A DNA stretch of 64,000 nt from Paraflavitalea sp. CAU 1676 (GCF_029223285.1 NZ_JARHUJ010000006.1:124001-188000); one strand, 5' to 3'; shown: positions 33,645 through 43,032, numbered from the stretch's first letter. Translations and numbers: made by a program. The notes: generated by a model not told the origin, from the letters alone.

Positions 33645-34687
33645 ACCTGTATTTCAAGCTTAACAAAATAGTCATCCTCCAATTCCCGGATATCCAGCAC
33701 ATGCCTCGTGTCGTACAAAAGGGCCAGCCTTCTCTTTACATTGTCCAAACCTACACCCTTATGCTCGGCAACACCTGCAGCCGCCGCTTGCCCCTTCGTA
33801 TTGCGAACCTCGAAACGAACAACCGAAGGCAATACCTCCAGCAGCACATCAATCTTCACATGGCCCGTATTTCCTTTGGCGCCGTGTTTAAATGCATTCT
33901 CAATAAAAGTCACCAGCAGCAGCGGAGCAATGCGTTGCTGGCCAATCTCTCCCTGCACCCGCACGTTAACAGCCACCCGGTCTGTCGATCGAAGTCGCTG
34001 CAAAGCAATAAACTCATTCACGATCTGCCACTCCCGCTCAAGTTCTACAAAATGCTCCCTCGACTCATACAGGAAGTACTTCATCAATTGCGAAAGTTGC
34101 AGGATCGTTTCCGGCAACCGTTCGTCTCTATCGAGCGTCATGGCATAGATACCGTTCAACGTATTCAGAAAAAAATGAGGGTTGATCTGCTCTTTCAAAG
34201 CACTCAATTCCATCTGCGCCCGGTCGGTCTCCAGTTGCAACAACTTTCGTTGTATGTCATTTACAGTAAACCACGATTTCGATAACTTCAGCAGCGAGGT
34301 AATACCAAGGTAGATTACAAAAAACAAACACACTTCCCATATACTGAAATAACTAATAAAAAAATAGTCCGGCAACAGGTATTTCGACCAGTCCTGGAAA
34401 AAGGAATAATTCAACCAGGAAAACAAACCGATCACTCCCAATACCGAAGCAAGGTACCAACCCCACCTCCTGAAGTTAGCCATTCGTGGCAACAACCAAC
34501 CAAGGTTCACATATACGGCCGGGATGATCGTAAGGTGAAACAACCCCGCATACAGGTAGTCGATCTTTGCAGTCTCATCGCCCGATCTGAATAGCTTCAC
34601 AAATACAATGAACGACAGCACCCAGAAAACCAGGTGCTGCATAATTCGGAAAAACGGATGATAAAACCAGCGTCTTTGCGTCATCAT
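33641..34687 (-). CDS. LytS-type sensor histidine kinase
   Basis: 348 aa from ATG 34687 (or 34684). The frame can be extended to 34816 but that runs through the preceding gene. Four TM helices occupy about residues 15-145. The His_kinase block LSALKEQINPHFFLNTLNGIYAM carries the phosphorylated His, followed by LLLVTFIENAFKHGAKGN (N box) and GVGLDNVKRRLALLYD (G box). No extracytoplasmic domain, so sensing must be in the membrane or through partner proteins, such as the two exported proteins encoded just upstream (stop of the nearer one lies 1 bp before this ATG). Confidence 0.93.
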   Translation of the reverse strand: MMTQRRWFYHPFFRIMQHLVFWVLSFIVFVKLFRSGDETAKIDYLYAGLFHLTIIPAVYVNLGWLLPRMANFRRWGWYLASVLGVIGLFSWLNYSFFQDWSKYLLPDYFFISYFSIWEVCLFFVIYLGITSLLKLSKSWFTVNDIQRKLLQLETDRAQMELSALKEQINPHFFLNTLNGIYAMTLDRDERLPETILQLSQLMKYFLYESREHFVELEREWQIVNEFIALQRLRSTDRVAVNVRVQGEIGQQRIAPLLLVTFIENAFKHGAKGNTGHVKIDVLLEVLPSVVRFEVRNTKGQAAAAGVAEHKGVGLDNVKRRLALLYDTRHVLDIRELEDDYFVKLEIQV

Positions 34688-34688
34688 A

Positions 34689-35351
34689 CTATGATCCTTT
34701 TTTGGTGAAAACAGTAGCCTGGTCGAAGAAACGCTCATCATGGCCATACTTTTCCAGGAACTGATGCAGCTCGAATGAAGAAGCAGTAACCAAAAAAGAA
34801 TTGTACAAAGGTTCATACACGTGCTTCAGCATCATTCTGCCGCTCAATACTTGTTCTTTAATAAAGTCTCCCCGAAGAATTTGTAACGACATGCTGCCAT
34901 TGCGATCCAAGCTGATTCTTGCGATGTTAAAAGTAGTCAGGTACTCCGGGCTAAAACCCAAACCTCCATCTTCCAGCTTGTCTTTGAATTTAATGCCCAA
35001 AGGCATAAGGTCCATGTACAATTGATTATTGATGCGGGTGAGCGAGCCTACTAATACATACGATGCGTTATTTTCCCGCAACGTAACAGCATAACACTTT
35101 TCCAGGAATGCCTGCTGTTCCCTGGTATCCCCCAACGGGAGCTGAGCATCGGTGCTGTCTTTGGGCTTCATTAAGTCGCTTTTGGGAAGCAGTTCGAACT
35201 TTATATCAATGGCGCCCGCATTCCAGGAACCCGCTAGCCGCTGGTCGGTGACAATCGTTCGAACCGTAGCAACAGGTTGCAGATTATTGATCCCATTGGA
35301 GTTTACCAACGACTGAAGCAGCCCCGAAAGCAAAAAGAATATCTTGAACAT
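34689..35351 (-). CDS. Exported hypothetical protein of a two-component locus, paralogue 2
   Basis: 220 aa. Signal peptide (MFKIFFLLSGLLQSLVNSNG), then TDQRLAGSWNAGAIDIKFELLP, SYVLVGSLTRINNQLYMDLMP, SLQILRGDFIKEQVLSGRMMLK, and FLVTASSFELHQFLEKYGHDERFFDQATVF. It aligns block by block with the lipoprotein upstream (35370-35996), so the pair arose by duplication. No catalytic motif. It lies 18 bp downstream of the lipoprotein and 1 bp before the kinase start, implying a four-gene operon in which these proteins may feed the sensor. Confidence 0.8.
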   Translation of the reverse strand: MFKIFFLLSGLLQSLVNSNGINNLQPVATVRTIVTDQRLAGSWNAGAIDIKFELLPKSDLMKPKDSTDAQLPLGDTREQQAFLEKCYAVTLRENNASYVLVGSLTRINNQLYMDLMPLGIKFKDKLEDGGLGFSPEYLTTFNIARISLDRNGSMSLQILRGDFIKEQVLSGRMMLKHVYEPLYNSFLVTASSFELHQFLEKYGHDERFFDQATVFTKKGS

Positions 35352-35369
35352 ACAATATGATTGAAGCGA

Positions 35370-35996
35370 TTATTTAATTCTGTTGAAGGTTTGTTTGTCA
35401 GTATAAGCGTCATTTACATCGCCATACTTTAACACATACTGCTGTAACTCTTCCGTAGGAGCGGTGATCACATACGAACCATCGATCCGCTTTTCGTGCC
35501 GGATGCGTATCTGTTTTTTATTGATCAGATCCTTCAGGTAACCTTCAGCAAAGCGCACCATGCTCATAGAATCCCGGTTACTTTCGGGGTTGAGGCGGTA
35601 AAAACTGTGCATACGCACAAAGCTTTTTCTGTAAATAGTCGCATACTCCTGCTGCGATTCTACAAACGCAGGATAATAATCCAGGTACAGGTGTTTTCCG
35701 ATGCGCGCCAGGAAAACATAATACCTTTGTGCATCCTCATCGTACTTCGTGTCCGATACGGTTAAGAAATACGCTTTGGTCGAAAGTTTTCGCAGATCCG
35801 CAGGCAGTTCTTTGAATAATTCGGGCGTGCCTTGCTGAAAAGTATATATTTCGCCTTCCGAGTCTCCTTTCCACGCACCAAGTAGTTTAGGATCGAAGAC
35901 GATTTCCTTTTCCGTAAACAGCGGGTACAGCGCCGAGAGGCACCCGCTCAACATGATCATGGCAACCAGTATGCTTGCCGTCAATAATTTTTTCAT
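35370..35996 (-). CDS. Lipoprotein of a two-component locus, paralogue 1
   Basis: 208 aa from ATG 35996. The frame opens up to 36098, but the promoter at 36026-36033 lies inside that extension, so the downstream start is correct. Signal peptide with lipobox MLSGC (MKKLLTASILVAMIMLSGC). Then DPKLLGAWKGDSEGEIYTF, YYVFLARIGKHLYLDYYP, SMSMVRFAEGYLKDLINKKQI and YVITAPTEELQQYVLKYGDVNDAYTDKQTF, matching the next gene. First gene of the apparent lipoprotein-exported protein-kinase-regulator operon. Confidence 0.82.
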   Translation of the reverse strand: MKKLLTASILVAMIMLSGCLSALYPLFTEKEIVFDPKLLGAWKGDSEGEIYTFQQGTPELFKELPADLRKLSTKAYFLTVSDTKYDEDAQRYYVFLARIGKHLYLDYYPAFVESQQEYATIYRKSFVRMHSFYRLNPESNRDSMSMVRFAEGYLKDLINKKQIRIRHEKRIDGSYVITAPTEELQQYVLKYGDVNDAYTDKQTFNRIK

Positions 35997-36025
35997 GACA
36001 TGGGGTTTGAAGTAATTGAATAGGC

Positions 36026-36033
36026 CAAAACTA
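36026..36033 (-). promoter_or_regulatory. Promoter -7 element of the lipoprotein/two-component operon
   Basis: Minus-strand TAGTTTTG (plus CAAAACTA), exact TAnnTTTG match, 30 bp before ATG 35996 and after the meaB stop. It separates this operon from the upstream glycan/meaB genes and fixes the lipoprotein start. Confidence 0.6.
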
Positions 36034-36098
36034 CCGGCAACCCCACCCTGGGTAAAACCATTTCGGCAAATAGGTCGATCCGGGCGGTGAACCAGCAT

Positions 36099-37019
36099 TT
36101 ATAACCCTTCTACAAAGCGGTACAGGTTAAACCCATTATGTTTCAAGTGTTGTAAAATAGCCTGTTGCAGGAGATCTTTACGGATATCTTTCATCCGCTT
36201 TTGCTGAATGAGGTGGTAAGCTCTTTCCGTAAGCAACCAGGCCTTACGAACGTCATCATGGTGCTGGAGTAGCAGGTGGGAAATGGATTCAAAGAGTTCA
36301 CCGATGCCCCGCTTTTGCGAAGCCACCGTTTTAACGACGGGCACGTCCCGTGTGTGTCCTCTGAAAGCTGGAGCCAGCATCAATCGCAGATTTTTTACAA
36401 ATTGATCGGCATCGGGGCGGTCGGCCTTGTTAACCACAAAAATGTCGGCGATTTCCATAAGTCCCGCTTTCATGGTCTGCACCTCATCCCCGGCTTCGGG
36501 CACCAATACCACAACGGTAACGTCGGCCAGGCCGGCAATTTCGATCTCACTTTGACCAACCCCTACAGTCTCAACAATGATATAATCGAAAGTAGCCGCC
36601 TTCATCAGCTCGGTAATCTCGATGATCTTGGGATGCAGCCCCCCCAGCGAGCCCCTGGTCGCCAAAGAACGGATGAATACCTGCGGATCATTGTACCATG
36701 CACTCATGCGTATTCGATCGCCGAGGATGGCGCCCAGGTTGAAGGGCGAAGATGGATCGACACACAAAACGCCTACTTTGTTACCGGCGCCCGCAATAAC
36801 GCCGATAAGAGCATCCACCAAAGTGCTTTTGCCGGCCCCGGGAGGGCCGGTAATACCGATGATCTTTGTATGGTGATTGACTGGCAGGGAAGCCAGGAGT
36901 TGCTCGTAGCCAGGTACCTCATTCTCAACCAGCGAAATTCCTCTGGCAATCTGCTTTACCGAATGCTGTTGAATGTCCACCAGTAATTGAGACCAGTTCG
37001 TGATTGCCATACCCTGCAT
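36099..37019 (-). CDS. meaB: MeaB/ArgK family GTPase (methylmalonyl-CoA mutase chaperone)
   Basis: 306 aa, standard length. P-loop GITGPPGAGKSTLVDALIG, Switch region VLCVDPSSPFNLGAILGDRIRMSAWYNDPQVFIRSLATRGSLGGLH, Walker B DYIIVETVGVGQSE, and VNKADRPDADQF (NKxD). It loads or protects B12-dependent methylmalonyl-CoA mutase. Two starts are possible, ATG 37019 and 37010. It follows a glycosyltransferase gene by 12 bp, so the operon context is not metabolically matched. Confidence 0.94.
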   Translation of the reverse strand: MQGMAITNWSQLLVDIQQHSVKQIARGISLVENEVPGYEQLLASLPVNHHTKIIGITGPPGAGKSTLVDALIGVIAGAGNKVGVLCVDPSSPFNLGAILGDRIRMSAWYNDPQVFIRSLATRGSLGGLHPKIIEITELMKAATFDYIIVETVGVGQSEIEIAGLADVTVVVLVPEAGDEVQTMKAGLMEIADIFVVNKADRPDADQFVKNLRLMLAPAFRGHTRDVPVVKTVASQKRGIGELFESISHLLLQHHDDVRKAWLLTERAYHLIQQKRMKDIRKDLLQQAILQHLKHNGFNLYRFVEGL

Positions 37020-37031
37020 ACAATAAAACTA

Positions 37032-37835
37032 TTACAAATATTGATCAATCCCTTTGTCGCAACGCGTTAATTTTTGCTGCATGGTCAATTCCATAACCTC
37101 GTCGTTCTTGAGCAAACGGCTACGGTCAAATTCCTTATGGTAGAGGTGATATACGATGCCTTGCAGTTTGAAAAACACTCTTTTGATCCCTAGATTATAT
37201 AGACGGATCACCAGTTCAGTATCCTCGCGCCCCCACCCGCTGATCGCTTCATTGTAGCCGTTGACGGCAATAATGTCTTTTTTCCAGAACGACATATTGC
37301 ACCCTCGCAAATTGAAAAGTCCCTTCTCTTTCTTAAAAACCTCAACCAGTCTGGCCAGTGCCGGAATGTGCAAAGCATTAAAACGATTGCGGATGCCCTG
37401 CTCAAAAAAAGAGAACAAAAGCTGCTTGTTGGCCAGTACTTCGTTCGAAAACTCCTCCGTGATCATGGCCCTGCTACCCCCAATAAAATAACCCTTCCGT
37501 GCAGCTTCCATATGATCCTTCACAAACAAAGGATGCAGAATAAGATCTCCATCGATCTGAATGAGGTAATCGCCCTTGGCCGCAGCCATCGCCTTGTTAC
37601 GTATCATACCCAGTCTGAATCCATCGTCGGCATGCCATATATGTTGTAAGGGAACAGGGATAAGCGGGCGGTATTTTTCGATCAGCAGCCTGGTTTCCTC
37701 ACCAGAACCGTCATCCGCAATCACGACCTCTGCTGGTAGCACTTGCTGTTGAATAACGCTCCGGAGGCAAAGCTCCAGAGCCGCGGGCCAGTTATAGGTG
37801 GCGATCAACAACGATATGGTGGGAGTGGAATTCAT
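37032..37835 (-). CDS. Glycosyltransferase family 2
   Basis: 267 aa. GT-A fold features: SLLIATYNWPAALELCLRSVIQQQVLPAEVVIADDGS at the N-terminus (nucleotide site), the QIDGDLILHPLF stretch with the DxD-like motif (about 94-98), and SFWKKDIIAVNGYNEAISGWGREDTELVIRL near the acceptor site, which resembles polysaccharide chain synthases with a C-terminal catalytic base. No TM. It is the third gene of a set with another glycosyltransferase and an O-antigen-ligase-like protein, so it likely builds a surface polysaccharide. Confidence 0.92.
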   Translation of the reverse strand: MNSTPTISLLIATYNWPAALELCLRSVIQQQVLPAEVVIADDGSGEETRLLIEKYRPLIPVPLQHIWHADDGFRLGMIRNKAMAAAKGDYLIQIDGDLILHPLFVKDHMEAARKGYFIGGSRAMITEEFSNEVLANKQLLFSFFEQGIRNRFNALHIPALARLVEVFKKEKGLFNLRGCNMSFWKKDIIAVNGYNEAISGWGREDTELVIRLYNLGIKRVFFKLQGIVYHLYHKEFDRSRLLKNDEVMELTMQQKLTRCDKGIDQYL

Positions 37836-37860
37836 CAGGAATGGTTTATGCTTTTCAGCG

Positions 37861-38802
37861 CTATTTATTCAGCAATGTATAATTCTTGAACCCGCCTATT
37901 TGCCGGCCCCCCAAAAAGGTCTGCTCAAGAAAGGTCAGGATCCTGTATTTCAAACGGTCGTGTTTGTGGTCGCTGGGATGCGCGCGTTTTACGGTAAGCT
38001 CATCTTTCCAGTCAAACTTAGACATAAACGACCTCATCACCGCAGGATGGGTGCCTTTGAACAAAGTTCTTTTCGACAGGTCGCCATAATCAAAATCATC
38101 CTGCTGTGTTTTGAAATAAGCCTCGGCCGAAGCCTTGCCTTGCAGGTCGGCCACAAAAGAACGACGCTTCTTCTGCATCATACGTGGCGGTCTTACCCAA
38201 CCATAATGATACACCGCGGCATGAGCCGGGGCTACTTTAAGCCGGAAGGTATCCGCTTTCTGAAAGTAATCCCTGCCATCGAATTGAGGAATACGTCGAA
38301 AGGACTGCGCATCGCGCCAGGAATGGATATCCGGCCTGTTCCGCACGATCCTGATCTCCTTCGGATACCAGACATGCGAAACAATATGATGATCATAATC
38401 GCCCCAAAAATGAACATAATCGAATACCAGCCCTTCTACTTCCTCATCGTGCAGCATTTCCTCACAGCGCGACCTGATCACAGGCAGGTATTTTTCATGT
38501 ATCACTTCATCACTTTGCAGATAGAACAACCAGTCGCCGGTACACGCATTTTTGGCAATATCGGTTTGATGTGCATATTCACCACCGTGTGGATATTGCT
38601 CCAGGTCCCAAACAGTATGAACAATGCGTATTTTATCACTGTTAATAGATTCAATCTCCCGCTGCGTTTCATCATCAGCATCACAATTACCAAGTGCCAC
38701 AACAAACTCATCTACGATTGGCAGGATAGACTCTATAGAGGCTTTCACCGGATAATAGAGTTTCGTTGCGTTCCTGACCATGGTAAATCCGCTAATCTTC
38801 AT
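37861..38802 (-). CDS. Glycosyltransferase (GT2-like, hypothetical acceptor)
   Basis: 313 aa. KISGFTMVRNATKLYYPVKASIESILPIVDEFVVALGNCDADDETQ at the start is the GT2-like nucleotide-binding block seen in LPS core and capsule transferases; the acidic DADDE may provide the metal site. The mid-section contains WLFYLQSDEVIHEKYLP and HFWGDYDHHIVSHVWYPKEIRIVRN. Its start overlaps the stop of the upstream O-antigen-ligase-like gene by 4 bp, so they are coupled. Substrate unknown. Confidence 0.88.
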   Translation of the reverse strand: MKISGFTMVRNATKLYYPVKASIESILPIVDEFVVALGNCDADDETQREIESINSDKIRIVHTVWDLEQYPHGGEYAHQTDIAKNACTGDWLFYLQSDEVIHEKYLPVIRSRCEEMLHDEEVEGLVFDYVHFWGDYDHHIVSHVWYPKEIRIVRNRPDIHSWRDAQSFRRIPQFDGRDYFQKADTFRLKVAPAHAAVYHYGWVRPPRMMQKKRRSFVADLQGKASAEAYFKTQQDDFDYGDLSKRTLFKGTHPAVMRSFMSKFDWKDELTVKRAHPSDHKHDRLKYRILTFLEQTFLGGRQIGGFKNYTLLNK

Positions 38803-40079
38803 GAACTCATATTTTGATCACCGGCAGGCTTCGGCCTATTGCCTTCCACCCCGGGAAAAGGATAATGGTAATAAAATAGAAAAATAAAGAACCAGTAAAA
38901 AGTCAACTCCTGCTGGTACTCCATGGCCGTCTCCACCAGGCATACCAACATAAAATGTAAAATAACCAGCAGCAGTAAGGTCTTCTTTTGCCGGATGGCC
39001 GACCAGAGCGGTATGGCGATCAACGCCAGCAAGATCAGCAACCCAATCGCTCCCGACCGGATCGCCGTTTCCAGATATTGGTTGTGTGAATTGTAACGCT
39101 CGGGAACACCCAGCTGAAAATGCTTCTCTTCATACTTTTTTACCAGGGCATCACCGGCACCTTTCAATCCATAGCCAAGCACCGGCCTTTCCTTCCACAG
39201 TTCCAGGGCCGACTCCCAGGTAAGGCGCCGTACGGCCAACCCGTTCTGATCATCCACACTACCAGTGTATTTGTTCAATCTCAGCTCCGATAACCGCCAG
39301 CGCAGGTAGTAAAGATTGTCCGACAAAAAGAACACTACTCCCCCCATAACTATAATGACCAGCAAACTCTTTAACAAAGCCTTTTTGCGGTAACCGATAT
39401 AAATCAGCAAAGACAGCATCACTAACAAAAATACGAAGATACCCATCTTCGACGCCAGCAGAAAAACCACCGTCAGCAGAAACGCACACACCGGCAGTAC
39501 AACAAGCAGGGTTACCCTGATAGGTTTCTGGCCTTCGTAGAGGAAGTGGAAAAACAACAGCCAGGCAATGCTGGTCGTGCAGTAGTTAGAAAGGTAAACG
39601 GCATTCAGCCCCATCTGATACCCCAGGTAATGATAAAAAAAGAACCTGGAGTCTCCTGTATGACGGAAATCTATATAGGATTTTACAAGGCAGATAATAC
39701 AGATCACCACAATCGTCGCCACAAACAGGTAACAGGCTCCGATCACTACACGAGCGGGCAGCCTGGGCATGGCAGTCATCACAAAGGGGAGGAAGAGAAA
39801 GATCGAATACGACTCCATATATTTGATCGAAAATCCCCCGCTCGAATCCCAGAACCAGGTAGCACATAACCAGAAAAAGAACAACAAACATAAAATCCAG
39901 TATTTATGCCGCCAGGCGATTTGCAACGACGTAGGAAATGGCGTATGAAAAAAGGAGATCACACAAAAAGCAACCATCGCCCAGCTATTGTAATTATTCT
40001 CGAGAGGAATCGTAATAATGACCAGGGCCAAAGCAAGGAATAATAAAGTATAGTTTTTTATAACCGGGGTGAATGTCAT
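38799..40079 (-). CDS. O-antigen ligase/polymerase-like membrane protein (Wzy_C)
   Basis: 426 aa from ATG 40079; the frame opens to 40220 but the upstream part lacks membrane character. About ten to eleven TM helices, with a long periplasmic loop near residues 280-340 containing WESALELWKERPVLGYGLKGAGDAL and YNSHNQYLETAIRSGAIGLLILLALI, the Wzy_C signature where conserved His/Asn-rich sequence sits. It would ligate O-antigen to lipid A-core or polymerise a glycan. First gene of the minus-strand surface-glycan set (then two glycosyltransferases and meaB). Confidence 0.85.
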   Translation of the reverse strand: MTFTPVIKNYTLLFLALALVIITIPLENNYNSWAMVAFCVISFFHTPFPTSLQIAWRHKYWILCLLFFFWLCATWFWDSSGGFSIKYMESYSIFLFLPFVMTAMPRLPARVVIGACYLFVATIVVICIICLVKSYIDFRHTGDSRFFFYHYLGYQMGLNAVYLSNYCTTSIAWLLFFHFLYEGQKPIRVTLLVVLPVCAFLLTVVFLLASKMGIFVFLLVMLSLLIYIGYRKKALLKSLLVIIVMGGVVFFLSDNLYYLRWRLSELRLNKYTGSVDDQNGLAVRRLTWESALELWKERPVLGYGLKGAGDALVKKYEEKHFQLGVPERYNSHNQYLETAIRSGAIGLLILLALIAIPLWSAIRQKKTLLLLVILHFMLVCLVETAMEYQQELTFYWFFIFLFYYHYPFPGVEGNRPKPAGDQNMSS

Positions 40080-40276
40080 TTTTGGTACTATTATCGCCTG
40101 ATTCAATACAATACGGTTGCAACAATCGGTCGGAAACCTGCCTGGGTCGTTTTTTTTGCGCCGTGAAAGTAACATAAAAATTGAAGAGCTTGGAGAACCA
40201 CCAACTCTAAAAATTAGCATTCCGGAAGGGACAGGTTTGGCCCATAGCTCGTAATTTGCAGGTAACCACCAAAAAC

Positions 40277-40927
40277 ATGACCAATTTCATTCCCATATTC
40301 CCCCTTGGTATAGTGGTATATCCCGGCGAAAAAGTGCACCTGCATATTTTCGAACCCAGGTACAAACAACTAATCCAGGAATGCAGCGAAAGCAAGAAGC
40401 CATTTGGCATCCCCACTGTGGTAAATAATCGCTTGCAGGAAATGGGTACCCTGGTTCAATTAAGCGAGATCGTACAAACCTACGATAATGGCGAAATGGA
40501 TGTAAAGACCCATGGACTGAAAGTATTTAGGGTGCTGGAGGTCATAAAACAGGTGCCCGATAAATTGTACAGCGGAGCCATCGTCAACTATCCCGACAAC
40601 GACGAAGATGCCGGAAACCGCCTGCTCATGCAGAAGGTGATCTCCGGCGTTAAAGAACTTCACCGGCTCCTGAATATCAGCAAAGATTTCAAAAAGCCCG
40701 AAAACCTCCTGCAATCCTACGACGTAGCTCACCATGCAGGCCTCTCGCTCGAAGAAGAATACGAGGTACTGGGTCTGCTCAAAGAAGTCCAAAGGCAGGA
40801 ATATATCAAACGCCACCTGCAGAAAGTATTGCCAATGCTCATGGAAATGGAACAATTGAAAGAAAAGGTGAAACTGAACGGCCATTTCCGGAACCTGTCG
40901 GCATTCGACCTCGATATCGACCTATAA
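40277..40927 (+). CDS. Lon N-terminal-domain (LAN) protein
   Basis: 216 aa from ATG 40277 (the frame extends 7 codons to a TTG at 40256). LAN domain: NFIPIFPLGIVVYPGEKVHLHIFEPRYKQLIQECSESKKPFGIP, then the YDNGEMDVKTHGLKVFRVLEV strand set, and a helical C-terminal half ending LKEKVKLNGHFRNLSAFDLDIDL. No AAA or protease domain, so it is a stand-alone substrate-binding-like protein, as often found in bacteria. It is followed by a type III pantothenate kinase after 58 bp. Confidence 0.88.
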   Translation: MTNFIPIFPLGIVVYPGEKVHLHIFEPRYKQLIQECSESKKPFGIPTVVNNRLQEMGTLVQLSEIVQTYDNGEMDVKTHGLKVFRVLEVIKQVPDKLYSGAIVNYPDNDEDAGNRLLMQKVISGVKELHRLLNISKDFKKPENLLQSYDVAHHAGLSLEEEYEVLGLLKEVQRQEYIKRHLQKVLPMLMEMEQLKEKVKLNGHFRNLSAFDLDIDL

Positions 40928-40985
40928 ATACCCCACCCCGCCTCGGGAAGGCAAGCCGGGATACCGCCGGTCCTTTCCTATATTC

Positions 40986-41738
40986 GTGCAAAATAAAATA
41001 AACCACTTGTCGCAAATAACCCTGTGCTTCGACTTTGGCAACACCCGGCTCAAGTGTGCCGTATTCGAAGGTGACCAGCTCAAAGAACTTATCGTCATGG
41101 AAAATGACCACGACGACACCATACAGGAACTCATCCGCCGGTACAGCCCTTCCAGGTCAATATTGTCATCGGTCATTGAACACAACCCAGCCATGGAAAC
41201 GGCATTGGCAGCCACCACAAAGTTCCATAAACTGAACCACCAATCTAAATTGCCCATCACCACACCCGTTGGCAAACCGCAGGACATTGGGGCCGACAGG
41301 CTGGCAATGGTCGCCGCAGCCGTTCACCTGTTCCCCCAAAAGAACAACCTCGTGATAGGGCTCGGAACAGCCATCACCTATAATTTTATCAACAAATACC
41401 ACGAATTCGTTGGCGGCAGCATATCACCAGGTATGGAAATGCGATTCAAATCGCTGCACCACTATACAGCAAAGCTGCCTCTGGTCGAAAAAGACTGGAA
41501 TCTGAGCCTAATCGGCTACGATACCCGTACCAACATTTTGAGTGGAGTTATCCTTGGAATGGCGAAGGAAATCGACGGAATAATAGAATATTATGACGAA
41601 AAGTACACCAACTTTAACGTCATCTTAACCGGGGGTGATACACCCTTTTTTGTCTATCATCTGAAAAACAAGATATTTGCAGACCCTAATCTAATCTATA
41701 AAGGCCTTTATGCCATTAGTGAGCACAACAATGTATAA
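40986..41738 (+). CDS. coaX: Type III pantothenate kinase
   Basis: 250 aa, standard CoaX length. ASKHA ATPase motifs: CFDFGNTRLKCAVFEGDQL (P-loop-like Asp), GADRLAMVAAAVHLFP, IGLGTAITYNFINKYHEFVGGSISPGMEMRFKSLHHYTAKLPLVE, and ILTGGD near the end. It starts with GTG 40986 (an alternative TTG at 41007). It phosphorylates pantothenate, the first step of CoA synthesis, without sensitivity to CoA. Its stop overlaps the outer-membrane protein start by 8 bp. Confidence 0.94.
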   Translation: MQNKINHLSQITLCFDFGNTRLKCAVFEGDQLKELIVMENDHDDTIQELIRRYSPSRSILSSVIEHNPAMETALAATTKFHKLNHQSKLPITTPVGKPQDIGADRLAMVAAAVHLFPQKNNLVIGLGTAITYNFINKYHEFVGGSISPGMEMRFKSLHHYTAKLPLVEKDWNLSLIGYDTRTNILSGVILGMAKEIDGIIEYYDEKYTNFNVILTGGDTPFFVYHLKNKIFADPNLIYKGLYAISEHNNV

Positions 41739-43032
41739 GAAAATCAATCTGTTAGGAATAGTCTGCTTATGTTGGCTCTCCTTTGCACAGGCACAAAACG
41801 AAAACTCACCGTACTCACGATACGGACTCGGCGACTATGTCCCCCAGCAGAATATCCTGAACCGTGGCATGGGTGGCGTTTCAGCTGCTTACTACGACTT
41901 CAATACCATCAACTTTATCAACCCGGCCTCCTATGGCAGGCTCCAGGCAACCACCCTCGATCTTGGTGTAGAGCTCGATAACCGCACCCTCAGGGCCAAC
42001 AACCCTCCCCGGAAATATTCTAATTACAGTCCCAATATATCATACGTTCAGCTTGGCTTCCCCCTGAAAAAAGGCGGAGGTTGGGGTATGAACCTGGGTC
42101 TTAGGCCCCTCAGCCGGGTCAATTATCAGATCGGGCAGGCCGAAAGACTGAATCTCGGAGTACCCGGCGATACATTCGACATCAGCACTATTTATCAGGG
42201 AGACGGCGGATCCTATGAGGCTTACCTGGGAACCGGCGTAGCCATTACCAGAGATCTTACCGTCGGCGTGAACTTTGGCTATCTTTTTGGCAACAAGGAC
42301 TACAGCACCAAAAAAGCCATCCTGGATACATTGGCTTATTATTATAAGTCCAACCACCAGACAACCACCAGCTACGGAGGTGTACTCCTCAATGCAGGTG
42401 TGCAATACACCGCCCGGCTCGATAAAAAACATTGGTTACGTTTCGGCGCATACGGCAACCTGAAACAAACCCTGAACGCAAAAAAGGATTACGTAGCCGA
42501 AACATTCGAATACAATTCCAACACCGGAGCGGCAGATACCATCGATGTGGCATACCGCGAAACGGCTGTGAAGGGAGACATTATCTATCCTTCCATGTTT
42601 GGAGCCGGCATACTCTTCGATCGCCTCGGAAAGTGGCAGATCGGGGTTGATTATGTGCAGCAAAAATGGTCGCAGTATAGCTATTACGGCGCCAAAGATT
42701 CTGTACAGGATGCCTGGCAGTTGAAGATCGGTGCCCAGCTTACCCCATCAGGAGGCAAAAACTATTGGAACTTTGTGAGCTACCGGGCTGGCTTCCAATT
42801 TGGCCAGGATTATATTAAGGTCGATCAGGACCTGCCCACCTGGACTTTTTCAATAGGAGCAGGTTTCCCCATGCGCAAACCCGCTTACACCAACCAGTTC
42901 TCGGTGATCAATACTGTATTTGAGGTTGGCCGTCGTGGCGACAACAAAAACCTGGTAAGAGAAAGCTTTTGGCGGATCGGCATAGGCCTTTCGTTGAGCG
43001 ATATCTGGTTCCAGAAGTATAAGTACGACTAA
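41731..43032 (+). CDS. Outer-membrane protein (FadL/OmpP1-like beta-barrel)
   Basis: 433 aa from ATG 41731; a longer ATG at 41710 is inside coaX. Signal peptide (MYKKINLLGIVCLCWLSFAQA) then QNENSPYSRYGLGDYVPQQNILNRGMGGVSAAYYDFNTINFINPASYG, the typical N-terminal block of Bacteroidota OmpP1-type proteins. The rest is a barrel with alternating aromatic/hydrophobic strands ending ...SDIWFQKYKYD. It may be a channel for hydrophobic molecules; function not known. Tightly coupled to coaX and followed after 3 bp by lptC, so all three are likely one operon. Confidence 0.85.
   Translation: MYKKINLLGIVCLCWLSFAQAQNENSPYSRYGLGDYVPQQNILNRGMGGVSAAYYDFNTINFINPASYGRLQATTLDLGVELDNRTLRANNPPRKYSNYSPNISYVQLGFPLKKGGGWGMNLGLRPLSRVNYQIGQAERLNLGVPGDTFDISTIYQGDGGSYEAYLGTGVAITRDLTVGVNFGYLFGNKDYSTKKAILDTLAYYYKSNHQTTTSYGGVLLNAGVQYTARLDKKHWLRFGAYGNLKQTLNAKKDYVAETFEYNSNTGAADTIDVAYRETAVKGDIIYPSMFGAGILFDRLGKWQIGVDYVQQKWSQYSYYGAKDSVQDAWQLKIGAQLTPSGGKNYWNFVSYRAGFQFGQDYIKVDQDLPTWTFSIGAGFPMRKPAYTNQFSVINTVFEVGRRGDNKNLVRESFWRIGIGLSLSDIWFQKYKYD

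Noticed and set aside
34688-34816. Upstream extension of the LytS kinase
   Set aside because: It overlaps the preceding gene's coding sequence; ATG 34687 follows that stop by one base.
35997-36098. Longer start for the two-component lipoprotein
   Set aside because: A consensus promoter lies inside the extension; the lipoprotein signal starts at 35996.
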